From NCBI GenBank assembly GCA_017963165.1, contig JAGCTZ010000035.1, forward strand, positions 1 to 42,424: a DNA stretch of 42,424 bases, read 5' to 3'. Made by a program: the position numbers and the translations under genes. Below are positions 33,322 through 40,959 of this stretch, one piece after another. This DNA comes from Treponema sp. (GTDB lineage Bacteria; Spirochaetota; Spirochaetia; Treponematales; Treponemataceae). The first letter of the stretch is position 1. Each line of letters opens with the position of its first letter. The notes under the pieces were generated by a model. It made no database searches. It was given only the letters and a program-made list of their open reading frames with translations, and was not told the DNA's origin.

Positions 33322-33357
33322 TTTGTGCAATAAATGTTACTAAACATTGAATATGAC

Positions 33358-33392
33358 AAACCGCACGGATTACTTCCGCGCGGTTTTTTTTT
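33358..33392 (+). terminator. Attenuator terminator upstream of aroF
   Basis: AAACCGC-A-CGG pairs with CCG-C-GCGGTTT (10 bp with one mismatch, loop ATTACTT), followed by nine T residues. Hand-drawn alternatives upstream are AGTAA/TTACT (33313-33317 with 33337-33341), AATGTT/AACATT (33333-33338 with 33343-33348) and TTGTGC/GCACGG (33323-33328 with 33363-33368), the last competing with the terminator 5' arm. Confidence 0.82.
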
Positions 33393-33413
33393 GGAAAAAC
33401 GGTGGGCATAGGC

Positions 33414-33438
33414 GGTTCCCTGAGCTTGTCGAAGGGCC
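33414..33438. repeat. Copy of the CCCTGAGC(C/T)TGTCGAAGGG repeat in the aroF leader
   Basis: The variant core CCCTGAGCTTGTCGAAGGG lies between the attenuator terminator and the aroF ribosome site. Confidence 0.85.
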
Positions 33439-33471
33439 CCACCCAAGCAGTTTTTCCAAACTGGAGGAATT

Positions 33472-34470
33472 ATGATAGCAGTTTTAAAATCGGGTGTAAC
33501 TCACGAGCAGATTGACAATCTTATTGAATGGTTCAAGTCGCAGGGACTTAAGGTTCATCTTTCGGAAGGTGATTATAAAACTATTCTTGGTTTGATTGGT
33601 GATACTACAAAAATTGATATTGATTTGCTTAAGGGGCTTGATATTATTGAATCGGTTACACGTATTACCGAGCCGTTTAAAAAGGCAAACAGAAAGTTCC
33701 ATCCCGAAGATACTATTGTTGATGTTAGTGGTGTAAAAATTGGTGGCGGAAACTTTGCTTTTATTGCGGGTCCTTGTTCTGTAGAAAGCCGTGATCAGAT
33801 TATTGAAGTTGCGCAGGCTGTTAAGGCTAGTGGTGCCAAGCTGCTTCGTGGTGGTGCTTTTAAGCCTCGTACTTCTCCTTATGACTTCCAGGGACTTAAG
33901 GCCGAAGGTTTGGAGCTTTTGCTTGAGGCAAAGAAGGCAACCGGTATGCCGATTGTTACAGAAATCATGAGTCCTGCTCATATTCCTCTTTTTGAAAATG
34001 TAGATTTGATTCAGGTTGGCGCCCGCAATATGCAGAACTTTGAATTACTTAAGGAGTTAGGTAAGATTAACAAACCTATTCTTCTTAAGCGTGGTCTTGC
34101 TAACACTATGAAAGAATTTTTGATGAGTGCAGAATACATTATGGCCGGCGGAAATGAAAACGTAATTTTGTGCGAGCGCGGTATTCGTACTTATGAGACT
34201 TATACTCGTAATACCCTGGACTTGTCTGCGGTGCCAATGCTTCACGAGCTTACACATCTTCCAATTATTGTTGATCCTTCTCATGCTACGGGTATTGCCC
34301 GCATGGTTAAGCCTATGGCAATGGCTGCCGCTGCTTGTGGTGCTGACGGAATTATGATTGAAGTTCACAACAATCCTCCTATGGCTTTGTGTGATGGTGC
34401 CCAGTCGCTTACTCCGGCTCAGTTTGATGATGTTGCAAAACGTGTAATGAAGATTCGCGAGGTGATTTAA
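33472..34470 (+). CDS. aroF: 3-deoxy-7-phosphoheptulonate (DAHP) synthase
   Basis: First enzyme of the shikimate pathway, joining phosphoenolpyruvate and erythrose 4-phosphate. The 332 residues fit the class I-beta type with an N-terminal ferredoxin-like/ACT-like regulatory domain (about residues 1-70) and a KDO8P-synthase-like barrel: IAGPCSVESRDQII, LLRGGAFKPRTSPYDFQG, VTEIMSPAHIP, IQVGARNMQNFELL, VILCERGIRTYETYTRNTLD, IIVDPSHATG and MIEVHNNPPMALCDGAQSL. The N-terminal domain suggests feedback control by an aromatic amino acid. GGAGGAA precedes the ATG. It heads aroF-tyrA-aroB-aroA-aroC and is preceded by the leader peptide and attenuator. Confidence 0.96.
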   Translation: MIAVLKSGVTHEQIDNLIEWFKSQGLKVHLSEGDYKTILGLIGDTTKIDIDLLKGLDIIESVTRITEPFKKANRKFHPEDTIVDVSGVKIGGGNFAFIAGPCSVESRDQIIEVAQAVKASGAKLLRGGAFKPRTSPYDFQGLKAEGLELLLEAKKATGMPIVTEIMSPAHIPLFENVDLIQVGARNMQNFELLKELGKINKPILLKRGLANTMKEFLMSAEYIMAGGNENVILCERGIRTYETYTRNTLDLSAVPMLHELTHLPIIVDPSHATGIARMVKPMAMAAAACGADGIMIEVHNNPPMALCDGAQSLTPAQFDDVAKRVMKIREVI

Positions 34471-35328
34471 GTGAGTGCAGAGAAGGCTGAAAAGTTTAAG
34501 ACTATTGGTGTTGTTGGGTTGGGTCTGATTGGTTCTTCTTTTGCAAAGGCTTTTCATGAGTCTGGCTGTAAGGTTTATGCTTATGATGCAGATTCTTCTG
34601 TTCTGCTTATGGGTAAGATTGCAGGCTTTGTAAAGGATGAGCTTACTCCTGATCGTCTTGCTGATTGTGATCTTGTTTTAATTTGTATTTATCCTCAGGG
34701 AACAATTGATTATGTAAAGGCAAATGCAGGCAAGTTCCGTAAGGGTGGACTTGTTATGGATACTGGTGGTATTAAGCGCCCTGTTTGTAAGGAATGCTTT
34801 AAGATTGCCGCAAAGAATGATTTTGTTTTTGTTGGTACTCATCCTATGGCTGGTAACAAATATTCTGGAATGAAGCATTCCCGCAGTTCGCTTTTTAAAG
34901 GGGCACCGCTTGTTATTGTTCCTCCAAGCTTTGATGATATGAAACTGATTGATCGTGTTAAGGAAGCGATGGAGCCGGCTGGTTTTGGAAGCTTTATGCT
35001 TTCGCATGCAGACAAGCACGACCAGATGATTGCATTTACTTCGCAGCTTGCACATGTTGTTTCTAATGCTTATGTAAAAAGCCCTACGGCTCAGGAGCAT
35101 CATGGATTTTCTGCCGGTAGTTATAAGGATTTGACTCGCGTAGCCTGGCTTAATGCGCAGATGTGGTCAGAGCTCTTTTTGGAAAATAAAGATAATTTGA
35201 TGAACGAAATCGACAGCCTGATTGGTGAGCTTAAAAAATATAAAGCTGCTATGCAGAAGGATGATAGAGAAGGACTGCAGAAGCTTTTGCAGGAAGGAAG
35301 TGATCGCAAGGCAGAGTTGGATGGGTAA
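34471..35328 (+). CDS. tyrA: Prephenate dehydrogenase (TyrA)
   Basis: Converts prephenate to 4-hydroxyphenylpyruvate for tyrosine synthesis. 285 residues with an N-terminal NAD-binding motif GVVGLGLIGSSFAKAFHESG, acidic D37-type AYDAD, then VMDTGGIKRPVC, FVGTHPMAGNKYSGMKHS (catalytic His region) and ITA-like FTSQLAHVVSNAYVKSP. It starts with GTG directly after the aroF stop codon; AGGTGA in the end of aroF serves as ribosome site. No ACT domain at the C-terminus. The next gene follows after a 105-bp gap that contains two copies, one partial, of the dispersed repeat. Confidence 0.95.
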   Translation: MSAEKAEKFKTIGVVGLGLIGSSFAKAFHESGCKVYAYDADSSVLLMGKIAGFVKDELTPDRLADCDLVLICIYPQGTIDYVKANAGKFRKGGLVMDTGGIKRPVCKECFKIAAKNDFVFVGTHPMAGNKYSGMKHSRSSLFKGAPLVIVPPSFDDMKLIDRVKEAMEPAGFGSFMLSHADKHDQMIAFTSQLAHVVSNAYVKSPTAQEHHGFSAGSYKDLTRVAWLNAQMWSELFLENKDNLMNEIDSLIGELKKYKAAMQKDDREGLQKLLQEGSDRKAELDG

Positions 35329-35368
35329 TCAACAGATGTGTGAGGTTCTTGAGTTTAGTTTGTTTTGA

Positions 35369-35413
35369 GTTCCCTGAACCTGAAGTGTGGGGTCCCTGAG
35401 CCTGTCGAAGGGG
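35369..35413. repeat. Partial and full repeat copies before aroB
   Basis: A truncated copy TTCCCTGAACCTGAA (about 35369-35384) is followed by a full copy (35391-35413). Read from a TTG at 35365 they would add GVPEPVEGERNG to AroB, but the supported start is downstream. Confidence 0.8.
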
Positions 35414-35433
35414 AACGTAATGGAAGTGATAGT

Positions 35434-36459
35434 ATGAAAGAGATAACAGTTAAAGTTGAAAAGGAATACAGCGTTCTCGTAGGCACAGGCTTGCTTGGTG
35501 AGGCGGGTCGTTTGATTGCCGGTGTTGACAGCAAAATCCAGAAGCTCATGATTGTGAGCGATAGTAATATTGCGCCGTTGTATATGTCGGAACTGCGGGC
35601 GTCGCTTGTGACTGCCGGCTTTGAAGTTTTTGATTTTGTTTTTGAGGCGGGAGAGCAGAGTAAAAATCTTGAAACTGTCGGTCGCATTTTGGGTGCGCTT
35701 GCGGGTGCGGCTTTTACCCGAACAGATGCAGTTGTTGCTTTGGGTGGTGGTGTTACTACAGACATGGCTGGTTTTGCGGCTTCTATTTTTTTACGTGGTA
35801 TAAAGGTTTTTCAGCTTCCAACTTCGCTGCTTGCGCAGGTCGACGCTTCGGTTGGCGGCAAGACAGGTGTTGATTTACCAGAAGGAAAAAATCTTGTTGG
35901 TGCTTTCTGGCAGCCGTCGCTTGTAATTGCAGATACAGGGCTTCTTGCTTCGCTTGATGATGTGCTTTTTACTGAGGGAATGGCTGAAGTTATTAAGTAT
36001 GCATTTATCTGGGACAAGGATTTTTACAAAATGCTTTTGAAGCGGGTTACTAAAAAATCTCCGGAGCTGGAAGATATTGTTGCCCGATGTATTCAGATTA
36101 AAGCAGATGTTGTTAGTCAGGATGAACATGATAATGGTCTTCGCCAGCTTTTGAACTTTGGACATACAATTGGTCATGTTATTGAAGCCCGCAGTAATTT
36201 TACAGTTTCGCATGGTTTTGCAGTTGCGAAAGGAATGGAACGAATTAGTCGGGGAAGTCCTGTTCATGACGCGCTTGTTCAGATGCTCAAGCTTTATGAA
36301 CTGCCATGTGATGACCCTATAAGTGCAGACCAGATTATGGCTGGTATTATGAATGATAAAAAGAAACGTGGTTCAAGTATTACCGCAGTTGTTGTAAATA
36401 AAATTGGAAAGGGCGAATTAAAGCCAATGCCTGTAGAGGAGTTCAGAAACTATCTATGA
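35434..36459 (+). CDS. aroB: 3-dehydroquinate synthase
   Basis: Cyclises DAHP to 3-dehydroquinate using NAD and a divalent metal. 341 residues from ATG 35434, which has GGAAGTG 7 bp upstream and matches the family's normal N-terminus (KEITVKVEKEYSVLVG). Motifs: ALGGGVTTDMAGFAASIFLR, PTSLLAQVDASVGGKTGVDL, NLVGAFWQP, EGMAEVIKYAFIWD, and the metal ligands in LLNFGHTIGHVIEA and SHGFAVAKGM. It overlaps aroA by 4 bp, indicating coupled translation. A longer TTG start at 35365 would include repeat-derived residues and is rejected. Confidence 0.95.
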   Translation: MKEITVKVEKEYSVLVGTGLLGEAGRLIAGVDSKIQKLMIVSDSNIAPLYMSELRASLVTAGFEVFDFVFEAGEQSKNLETVGRILGALAGAAFTRTDAVVALGGGVTTDMAGFAASIFLRGIKVFQLPTSLLAQVDASVGGKTGVDLPEGKNLVGAFWQPSLVIADTGLLASLDDVLFTEGMAEVIKYAFIWDKDFYKMLLKRVTKKSPELEDIVARCIQIKADVVSQDEHDNGLRQLLNFGHTIGHVIEARSNFTVSHGFAVAKGMERISRGSPVHDALVQMLKLYELPCDDPISADQIMAGIMNDKKKRGSSITAVVVNKIGKGELKPMPVEEFRNYL

Positions 36460-37814
36460 ATTATGAAATAAGAATTCCGTCCTTAAATCTTGATTTTACA
36501 GTTCCTCCTTCCAAGTCTGTTGTACATCGAGAGTTGATAATTAAATTTTTATTGTGGTCCCTGAGCCAGTCGAAAGGCCATCAAAATGTAGACGTTCTCA
36601 TCACCCCACAGCCCACCGATAACGACGACATTCGTGCAACGCGTGCTTGTCTTAAAGCTTTGTACGAAGCAGGTGGTGATGACAGTTCCGGTGATGTAAT
36701 CATGCCGTGTAATGAAAGCGGTTCGACACTTCGTTTTATGATTAGCGTTGGTGCAGCTTATTTGACACACATGGGACTGGCTGGGAAAAAGCGTCTTGTG
36801 TTTTTGCCAAAAGGACGTCTCATTGAGCGACCGCTTGATCAGCTGGTGAAGTGTCTTGGCGACCACGGCGTTACAGTTAGTGTAGACAAACAAAATCAGA
36901 AAATATTTGTGCAGGGTCAGCTGGTTGGCGGCGTTTTCAAAATTGAAGGAAATGTTTCGTCGCAGTATGCCTCGGGGCTACAGATGGTCTCGCTTGTTAT
37001 TCCGGGTGCGAGTGTTGAAATTGTGGGACCGATGGAATCAAAAGGTTATTACGAACTTACGCTTGATTTGATTAAGAAGTACGCTGGAACTAATGTGGCC
37101 CTTCGACAGGCTCAGGGACCACAAGGCGAAGCGCAAGGACCACAAGGCGAAGCGCAAGGAACACAAAGCGAAAAGCAAGGAATACAAGAGGAAAACTTCG
37201 GGGCCCCAGAGCCTGTCGAAGGGCGCGATAGAAAAATCATTGAAGGTGATTGGTCTAGTGCTACATTTCTATTGTGTCTTGGTGCACTTGTTCAAGACGG
37301 TAAAATTGTTTTGCATGGTCTGAATAAAGATTCCCTCCAGAAAGATAAAGTGATAATCAATATATTGGAACAATTGGGTTTTTCATTTACCTGGAATGGT
37401 AGTACTGTTGAATTGACAACTCGCCCAGATATTGGCAAGACCCGTGAACTTGAATTAAATCTTGATGCTTCGGATTATCCTGACATTGTTCCATATATTG
37501 CAATTGTGACTGCTGCGTATACAAAATCAACCTGCATCAGAAATATAGAACGCCTGCGTTTTAAGGAATGCGATCGTGTTATGGCAACAATTGAAGCACT
37601 TAAGGCTGCGGGTGGAAATGCCTTTGAAAAGGATGGTGCGCTTATCATCGAAGGCGGATTTAATCCTCCAGACAATATTTTTATTCCAACTTTCAACGAC
37701 CATCGCATGGCTATGACTGCCTGCCTCATAGCTGCATGGACAAAACAGCCTGTTATGATTGATAATAAAGAATGTGTGAATAAATCTTTCCCTGGATTGT
37801 GGAGTATAATATGA
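36456..37814 (+). CDS. aroA: EPSP synthase with repeat-derived insert
   Basis: 3-phosphoshikimate 1-carboxyvinyltransferase, 452 residues against about 405-430 usual. Motifs: VPPSKSVVHRELI, CNESGSTLRFMISVGA, LPKGRLIERPLDQL, GNVSSQYASGLQMVSL, EGDWSSATFLL, DASDYPDIVPY, RLRFKECDRV, FNDHRMAMT and NKSFPGLWSI. Two places are built from dispersed repeat DNA: residues 34-42 (LWSLSQSKG) and residues 215-257, where LRQAQGP, tandem GPQGEAQ-type heptads and APEPVEG are inserted before the EGDWSSA strand. The frame is intact and catalytic residues are present. ATGA overlaps join it to aroB and aroC. Confidence 0.95.
   Translation: MNYEIRIPSLNLDFTVPPSKSVVHRELIIKFLLWSLSQSKGHQNVDVLITPQPTDNDDIRATRACLKALYEAGGDDSSGDVIMPCNESGSTLRFMISVGAAYLTHMGLAGKKRLVFLPKGRLIERPLDQLVKCLGDHGVTVSVDKQNQKIFVQGQLVGGVFKIEGNVSSQYASGLQMVSLVIPGASVEIVGPMESKGYYELTLDLIKKYAGTNVALRQAQGPQGEAQGPQGEAQGTQSEKQGIQEENFGAPEPVEGRDRKIIEGDWSSATFLLCLGALVQDGKIVLHGLNKDSLQKDKVIINILEQLGFSFTWNGSTVELTTRPDIGKTRELELNLDASDYPDIVPYIAIVTAAYTKSTCIRNIERLRFKECDRVMATIEALKAAGGNAFEKDGALIIEGGFNPPDNIFIPTFNDHRMAMTACLIAAWTKQPVMIDNKECVNKSFPGLWSII
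36556..36579. repeat. Diverged repeat copy in the aroA 5' region
   Basis: CCCTGAGCCAGTCGAAAGG matches the core with two changes. It is translated as part of LWSLSQSKGH in a loop after the first substrate-binding motif. Confidence 0.75.
37097..37225. repeat. Inverted repeat pair enclosing 21-bp tandem repeats in aroA
   Basis: A reverse copy (37097-37120) and a forward copy (37201-37225, with CCCAGAGCC) face each other. Between them a 21-bp unit encoding GPQGEAQ is repeated about three and a half times with decay (GPQGEAQ, GPQGEAQ, GTQSEKQ, GIQEENF). Confidence 0.85.
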
Positions 37815-38911
37815 TAGAACCAACCTACAACTGGTACAGTGGCGACAAACTCAGAATAGGTATTTACGGCGAATCTCACAGCGAATCAATTGGCGTGCGT
37901 CTGGAAGGGTTGGATTATGATAACCTGGACCCAGCTGCTCTTGCTGCTTTTATGAAACGCCGCGCTCCAGGTCAAAACGACTGGTCTACTCCACGCAAAG
38001 AAGCCGATGTAGTTGTTGTAGATACATTGCAGAAAGGTTTGTTCACGGCACATATTCTAAATACAAATACAAAGCCTCATGATTATTCAAATTTGTTGAG
38101 AACCCCACGCCCGGGTCACGCAGATTTTACAGCAAGGCTTAAATATGGAGAAAGCTTTAATTCTTCTGGTGGTGGCGCTTTTTCCGGCAGGCTCACAGCT
38201 CCTTTGTGTGTCGCTGGCTTTCTGGCAATGAGCTATCTGGAACAAAAAGGCATCAAAATCAACGCGCATATAAAATCAATTGCAGGTGTAAAGGATGAGG
38301 CTTACAACTTTGACAACCGCGCAGATGAACAAGTTTTTCTTGAAAAACTTGCAGCTGTTCCGAAGAAAGAGTTTCCTGTAATTAATGATGTTGCCGGTGA
38401 GCAGATGAAAGAAGCAATTGCTAAAGCCCGCGCTAACAATGACTCCGTAGGCGGTACAATAGAAGTTATAATTCAAGGTATTCCTGGTGGTATTGGTGGC
38501 CCTATTTTTGAAGGCCTTGAAGCAAAAATTGCAGCCTTGTGTTTTGCAGTACCGGCATGTAAGGGTGTGGAATTCGGAAATGGGTTTGGAGCTGCAGAAT
38601 TAACTGGCTCTACAAATAATGACAGCTTTATTTTCGCGGTCCCTGAGCCTGTCGAAGGGCCGCAACTAAAAACCAACCGCTGTGGCGGCATCCTTGGTGG
38701 TATAAGTGTTGGCGGCACGGCAGCACCAATTGTCTTTGACGTAGCTGTAAAACCTACACCAACAATTTCCAAAGAACAGGCAACAGTAGACTTAGAAACA
38801 AAAGAAAATACAACAATAACAGTAGGCGGTCGCCACGACCCATGTATCGTACCCCGCGCAGTTCCTGTATACGAAGCTGTAGCAGCCCTGGCATTGACAG
38901 ATTTTCTATAA
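37811..38911 (+). CDS. aroC: Chorismate synthase with short repeat-derived insert
   Basis: Converts EPSP to chorismate using reduced FMN. 366 residues from ATG 37811, which has GGAG 6 bp upstream; the TTG at 37799 is rejected. Motifs: GESHSESIGVRLEG, MKRRAPGQNDWSTPRKEAD, LRTPRPGHADFTA, SSGGGAFSGRLTAP, NDSVGGTIEV, GIPGGIGGPIFEGLEAK, TNRCGGILGGIS and GGRHDPCIVPRAVPVYEA. A dispersed repeat encodes VPEPVEGP at residues 277-284, between NDSF and the KTNRCGGILGG strand, replacing a surface loop. Overlaps the aroA stop (ATGA). Last gene of the first aro block. Confidence 0.96.
   Translation: MIEPTYNWYSGDKLRIGIYGESHSESIGVRLEGLDYDNLDPAALAAFMKRRAPGQNDWSTPRKEADVVVVDTLQKGLFTAHILNTNTKPHDYSNLLRTPRPGHADFTARLKYGESFNSSGGGAFSGRLTAPLCVAGFLAMSYLEQKGIKINAHIKSIAGVKDEAYNFDNRADEQVFLEKLAAVPKKEFPVINDVAGEQMKEAIAKARANNDSVGGTIEVIIQGIPGGIGGPIFEGLEAKIAALCFAVPACKGVEFGNGFGAAELTGSTNNDSFIFAVPEPVEGPQLKTNRCGGILGGISVGGTAAPIVFDVAVKPTPTISKEQATVDLETKENTTITVGGRHDPCIVPRAVPVYEAVAALALTDFL
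38638..38661. repeat. Repeat copy translated inside aroC
   Basis: Perfect core CCCTGAGCCTGTCGAAGGG in frame, encoding VPEPVEG. Confidence 0.85.
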
Positions 38912-38973
38912 TTCTTCCCAAAAAATAACAATAATTCCCATAGAAACTGGATTATTTGAAATTTTATGTGAAA

Positions 38974-39197
38974 ACACGCGAAATGCCTCTAGGTTTACAA
39001 ACTGCGTGTAAAAAACCTTGTCCAAAACCAAACAAAACACGCGAAACAACCGCGGTAGTGGGATCCGCGTGTCTTAACAGTGTGTATGTGAATCCAAAAA
39101 CACGCGAAACTGTTTAACTAGAGTAAAACGCGTGTTTCAACAATACTTATGGCCTGTAAAGACACGCAAAAAGTCTGGTTGAGGTGAAACCGCGTGT
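38974..39197. repeat. Array 2: four 36-bp units of alternately inverted ACACGCG half-sites
   Basis: Each unit runs from ACACGC(G) to (C)GCGTGT in exactly 36 bp: 38974-39009, 39037-39072, 39100-39135 and 39162-39197. Unit starts are 63, 63 and 62 bp apart, six helical turns. The inner 22-24 bp differ, and the 26-27 bp between units are unrelated. Architecture matches array 1 but the half-site differs. It fills the 311-bp gap between aroC and the minus-strand acetyltransferases; I see no gene in the gap. Confidence 0.9.
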
Positions 39198-39222
39198 CTG
39201 ATGCTAAAAATTTTTTGATTTT

Positions 39223-39624
39223 TTACAAATCTTTCACAAGATGAAACTTCTTATTTCCTTTTGGAATATCTTCAAGTTCACTTATAATTTTATAACCATG
39301 TTTTTTATAAAACTCCGGGGCCTGCCAGCTCATTGTGTCCACATGAACAGAATGACAGCCACGACGACGAGCTTCTTCTTCTGCCGCCAGCAGTAGCTTT
39401 GAACCCAGCCCTTGTCCTCGATGCAGTTCATCCACCCAAAGAATATCTATATGCATCCAACCCCAATAGGTACCACCAAGCAAGCCCGCAATCACATTTT
39501 TATCATCATCATATTCAACGATATTCAAAAGTTCATGATTGTCAGGTCCAGCTTTTTCATCATTAAAGCGGGCAAGAGAGTCATTTAAAAAATCAATTTC
39601 TTTTTGGCTGGGATTAAAATTCAT
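39223..39624 (-). CDS. GNAT-family N-acetyltransferase
   Basis: About 133 residues from ATG 39624; a TTG at 39630 with AGG upstream is an alternative. The acetyl-CoA-binding loop appears as LHRGQGLGSKLLLAAEEEAR, preceded by the strand IDILWVDE and followed by VHVDTMSWQAPEFYKKHGYK, the normal GNAT order. The substrate cannot be told from sequence. It is the last of three minus-strand GNAT genes and ends 25 bp from array 2. Confidence 0.85.
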   Translation of the reverse strand: MNFNPSQKEIDFLNDSLARFNDEKAGPDNHELLNIVEYDDDKNVIAGLLGGTYWGWMHIDILWVDELHRGQGLGSKLLLAAEEEARRRGCHSVHVDTMSWQAPEFYKKHGYKIISELEDIPKGNKKFHLVKDL

Positions 39625-39638
39625 TTTCAAAAAACCTA

Positions 39639-40133
39639 TTAAATCTTATGCGTTGCCATTCCAACAGTAAACGGCAGATGTTCATATTTTTGAGTTCCAA
39701 TAAAATCAAAGCCATTTTTGAGATACCAGTTTTTGAGTTCTGTGTGTTCATCAATAAAATCTACAAAAAGAGTCTGGCCACCAAGTTCTTTTGTTTTGGT
39801 TTTCGCAAAATCAAGCAAAAGTTTTCCATAGCCCTTGCATCGCAAATCAGGATGTACGCAAAGATTATGGATAGACCAGAGGCCTTCTTTATCAGGAACT
39901 TTGCTTAAAGAAACATATCCTTCTAAATCGCCCTGTTCAGAAAAAATACCGTACATTAAAAATCCCCAGTTCCAGAAACTCTGAAGCTTTTCTAACGGCA
40001 TAAAGCTTGTGTGTCCCGGACAATTTTCTTTTGTAAAGCCAAACTTTTCTGCAACAGTCCTGAAACACAGATGAATAAAATCAAGGCATTGTGGCAGCTG
40101 ATTTTCATTTATCGAAATAATTTTGTCAGACAT
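39639..40133 (-). CDS. GNAT-family N-acetyltransferase
   Basis: 164 residues. The central motif is IHNLCVHPDLRCKGYGKLLL, followed by TLFVDFIDEHTELKNWYLKN and GFDFIGT, typical GNAT beta4-alpha3 and beta5-alpha4 elements. AGAGGT precedes the ATG at 40133. It lies 14 bp upstream (in transcription sense) of the next GNAT gene, and 23 bp from the third, so the three probably form one transcript. Substrate unknown. Confidence 0.85.
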   Translation of the reverse strand: MSDKIISINENQLPQCLDFIHLCFRTVAEKFGFTKENCPGHTSFMPLEKLQSFWNWGFLMYGIFSEQGDLEGYVSLSKVPDKEGLWSIHNLCVHPDLRCKGYGKLLLDFAKTKTKELGGQTLFVDFIDEHTELKNWYLKNGFDFIGTQKYEHLPFTVGMATHKI

Positions 40134-40156
40134 TATTAGACCTCTTTTTTCTTTTT

Positions 40157-40597
40157 CTAATCAAACCTTATATTAAACGCTTTTTTGTGAGTGTCATCAA
40201 ATCCCAGTGTCTTATAAAATTCATGCGCACCTGTTCGTGTAATTCCACTTTCAAGAAAAACTTTGTAGCAGTTCTGGGATTTAGCCATAGTGATAGCCTC
40301 GTTCAAAAGCTTTGTGCCAACTCCTTTACCACGCCACTTTTCATCAGTCACAACATTTTCAATATATCCAATTGGTCGCCCCTGGTTACTAAAATTCGGT
40401 ACTATTGTCAAAAAGCAGGTTGCAATAAGCTGATCATTTTCGTAGGCACCAAGGTAGGTAATTTTATCATCTTTCTGAATCTGTTCCCAAACCTCATTGC
40501 GCTTTTCAATGGCCAGACCTTCATTCACAGGGCTTAGCTGAACATATAAGTTCATCAGCGTGTCTAAATCTTTTTCGGTGATTTTTCGTATTTCCAT
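40157..40597 (-). CDS. GNAT-family N-acetyltransferase
   Basis: 146 residues from ATG 40597. A longer frame to 40759 is rejected because it would cross the divergent promoter and overlap the start of aroQ on the other strand. GNAT core: IGYIENVVTDEKWRGKGVGT, KLLNEAITMAKSQNCYKVFL and HEFYKTLGFDD. There is no Shine-Dalgarno; TATACT ends 6 bp before the ATG, so the mRNA may be leaderless. Substrate unknown. Confidence 0.86.
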   Translation of the reverse strand: MEIRKITEKDLDTLMNLYVQLSPVNEGLAIEKRNEVWEQIQKDDKITYLGAYENDQLIATCFLTIVPNFSNQGRPIGYIENVVTDEKWRGKGVGTKLLNEAITMAKSQNCYKVFLESGITRTGAHEFYKTLGFDDTHKKAFNIRFD

Positions 40598-40603
40598 TTT
40601 GAT

Positions 40604-40636
40604 AGTATAGCAGAAAGTTATTTCAAATGATAATAT
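40604..40636. promoter_or_regulatory. Divergent promoter region between the GNAT gene and aroQ
   Basis: In a 46-bp gap, TATACT on the minus strand (40609-40604) lies 6 bp before the GNAT ATG, and TAATAT on the plus strand (40631-40636) lies 7 bp before the aroQ ATG. Neither gene has a Shine-Dalgarno. The -35 boxes are weak. Confidence 0.45.
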
Positions 40637-40643
40637 CATAACC

Positions 40644-40913
40644 ATGGAAAAAAACGAAACTCTTGCAGATTTAAGATTACAGATTGATGCTGCTGATGAT
40701 AAGGTTCTGGCAGCGCTTGCAGAAAGAATGGAAGTTGCAAAAAAAATTGGGGAGCTCAAAAAGGAAAGTGGGGGAGCTGTTATGGATGCAGCTCGTGAAG
40801 CACAAAAGCTTGTTGCCTTGCAGGAAAAGGCTGATAAAATTCTTAAGCCGTATGTAAGCAGAATTTACAGCGTGCTTTTTGAAGTGTCGCGGGATTTACA
40901 AAGCAAGTTATAG
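40644..40913 (+). CDS. aroQ: Chorismate mutase (AroQ class)
   Basis: An 89-residue all-helical chorismate mutase domain that converts chorismate to prephenate, the substrate of the TyrA encoded upstream. The AroQ pattern is present: LADLRLQIDAADDKVLAALA (with the substrate-binding Arg), ERMEVAKKIGELKKES, and the C-terminal RIYSVLFEVSRDLQSKL helix. Monofunctional and short, as in many bacteria. Its ATG has no ribosome site but a -10-like TAATAT just upstream. Only 46 bp separate its stop from the aroE-aroK start, with a dispersed repeat in between. Confidence 0.9.
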   Translation: MEKNETLADLRLQIDAADDKVLAALAERMEVAKKIGELKKESGGAVMDAAREAQKLVALQEKADKILKPYVSRIYSVLFEVSRDLQSKL

Positions 40914-40921
40914 ATAAATGT

Positions 40922-40946
40922 GGTTCCTGAGCTTGTCGAAGGGGCC
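40922..40946. repeat. Repeat copy between aroQ and aroE-aroK
   Basis: Variant TCCTGAGCTTGTCGAAGGGG. A frame from ATG 40918 would read it as WFLSLSKGP, but the better start lies after it. Confidence 0.8.
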
Positions 40947-40959
40947 CCTAAGGAAATGT

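Noticed and set aside
33250..33392. T-box leader upstream of aroF
   Set aside because: No T-box antiterminator consensus or specifier stem is visible; the aromatic small reading frame plus terminator explains the region better.
35365..35433. N-terminal extension of AroB from a TTG start
   Set aside because: It would translate repeat DNA (GVPEPVEG) ahead of the normal family N-terminus; ATG 35434 has a ribosome site.
38974..39197. Integron attC array
   Set aside because: No GTTRRRY/RYYYAAC core sites, no cassettes between units and no integrase.
40598..40759. N-terminal extension of the third GNAT protein
   Set aside because: It overlaps aroQ and the divergent promoter, and is not similar to GNAT sequence.
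40918..40959. N-terminal extension of AroE-AroK from ATG 40918
   Set aside because: It reads repeat DNA (LSLSKG) and lacks a ribosome site; ATG 40960 has AAGGAA and the family's usual start MKFGVLG.
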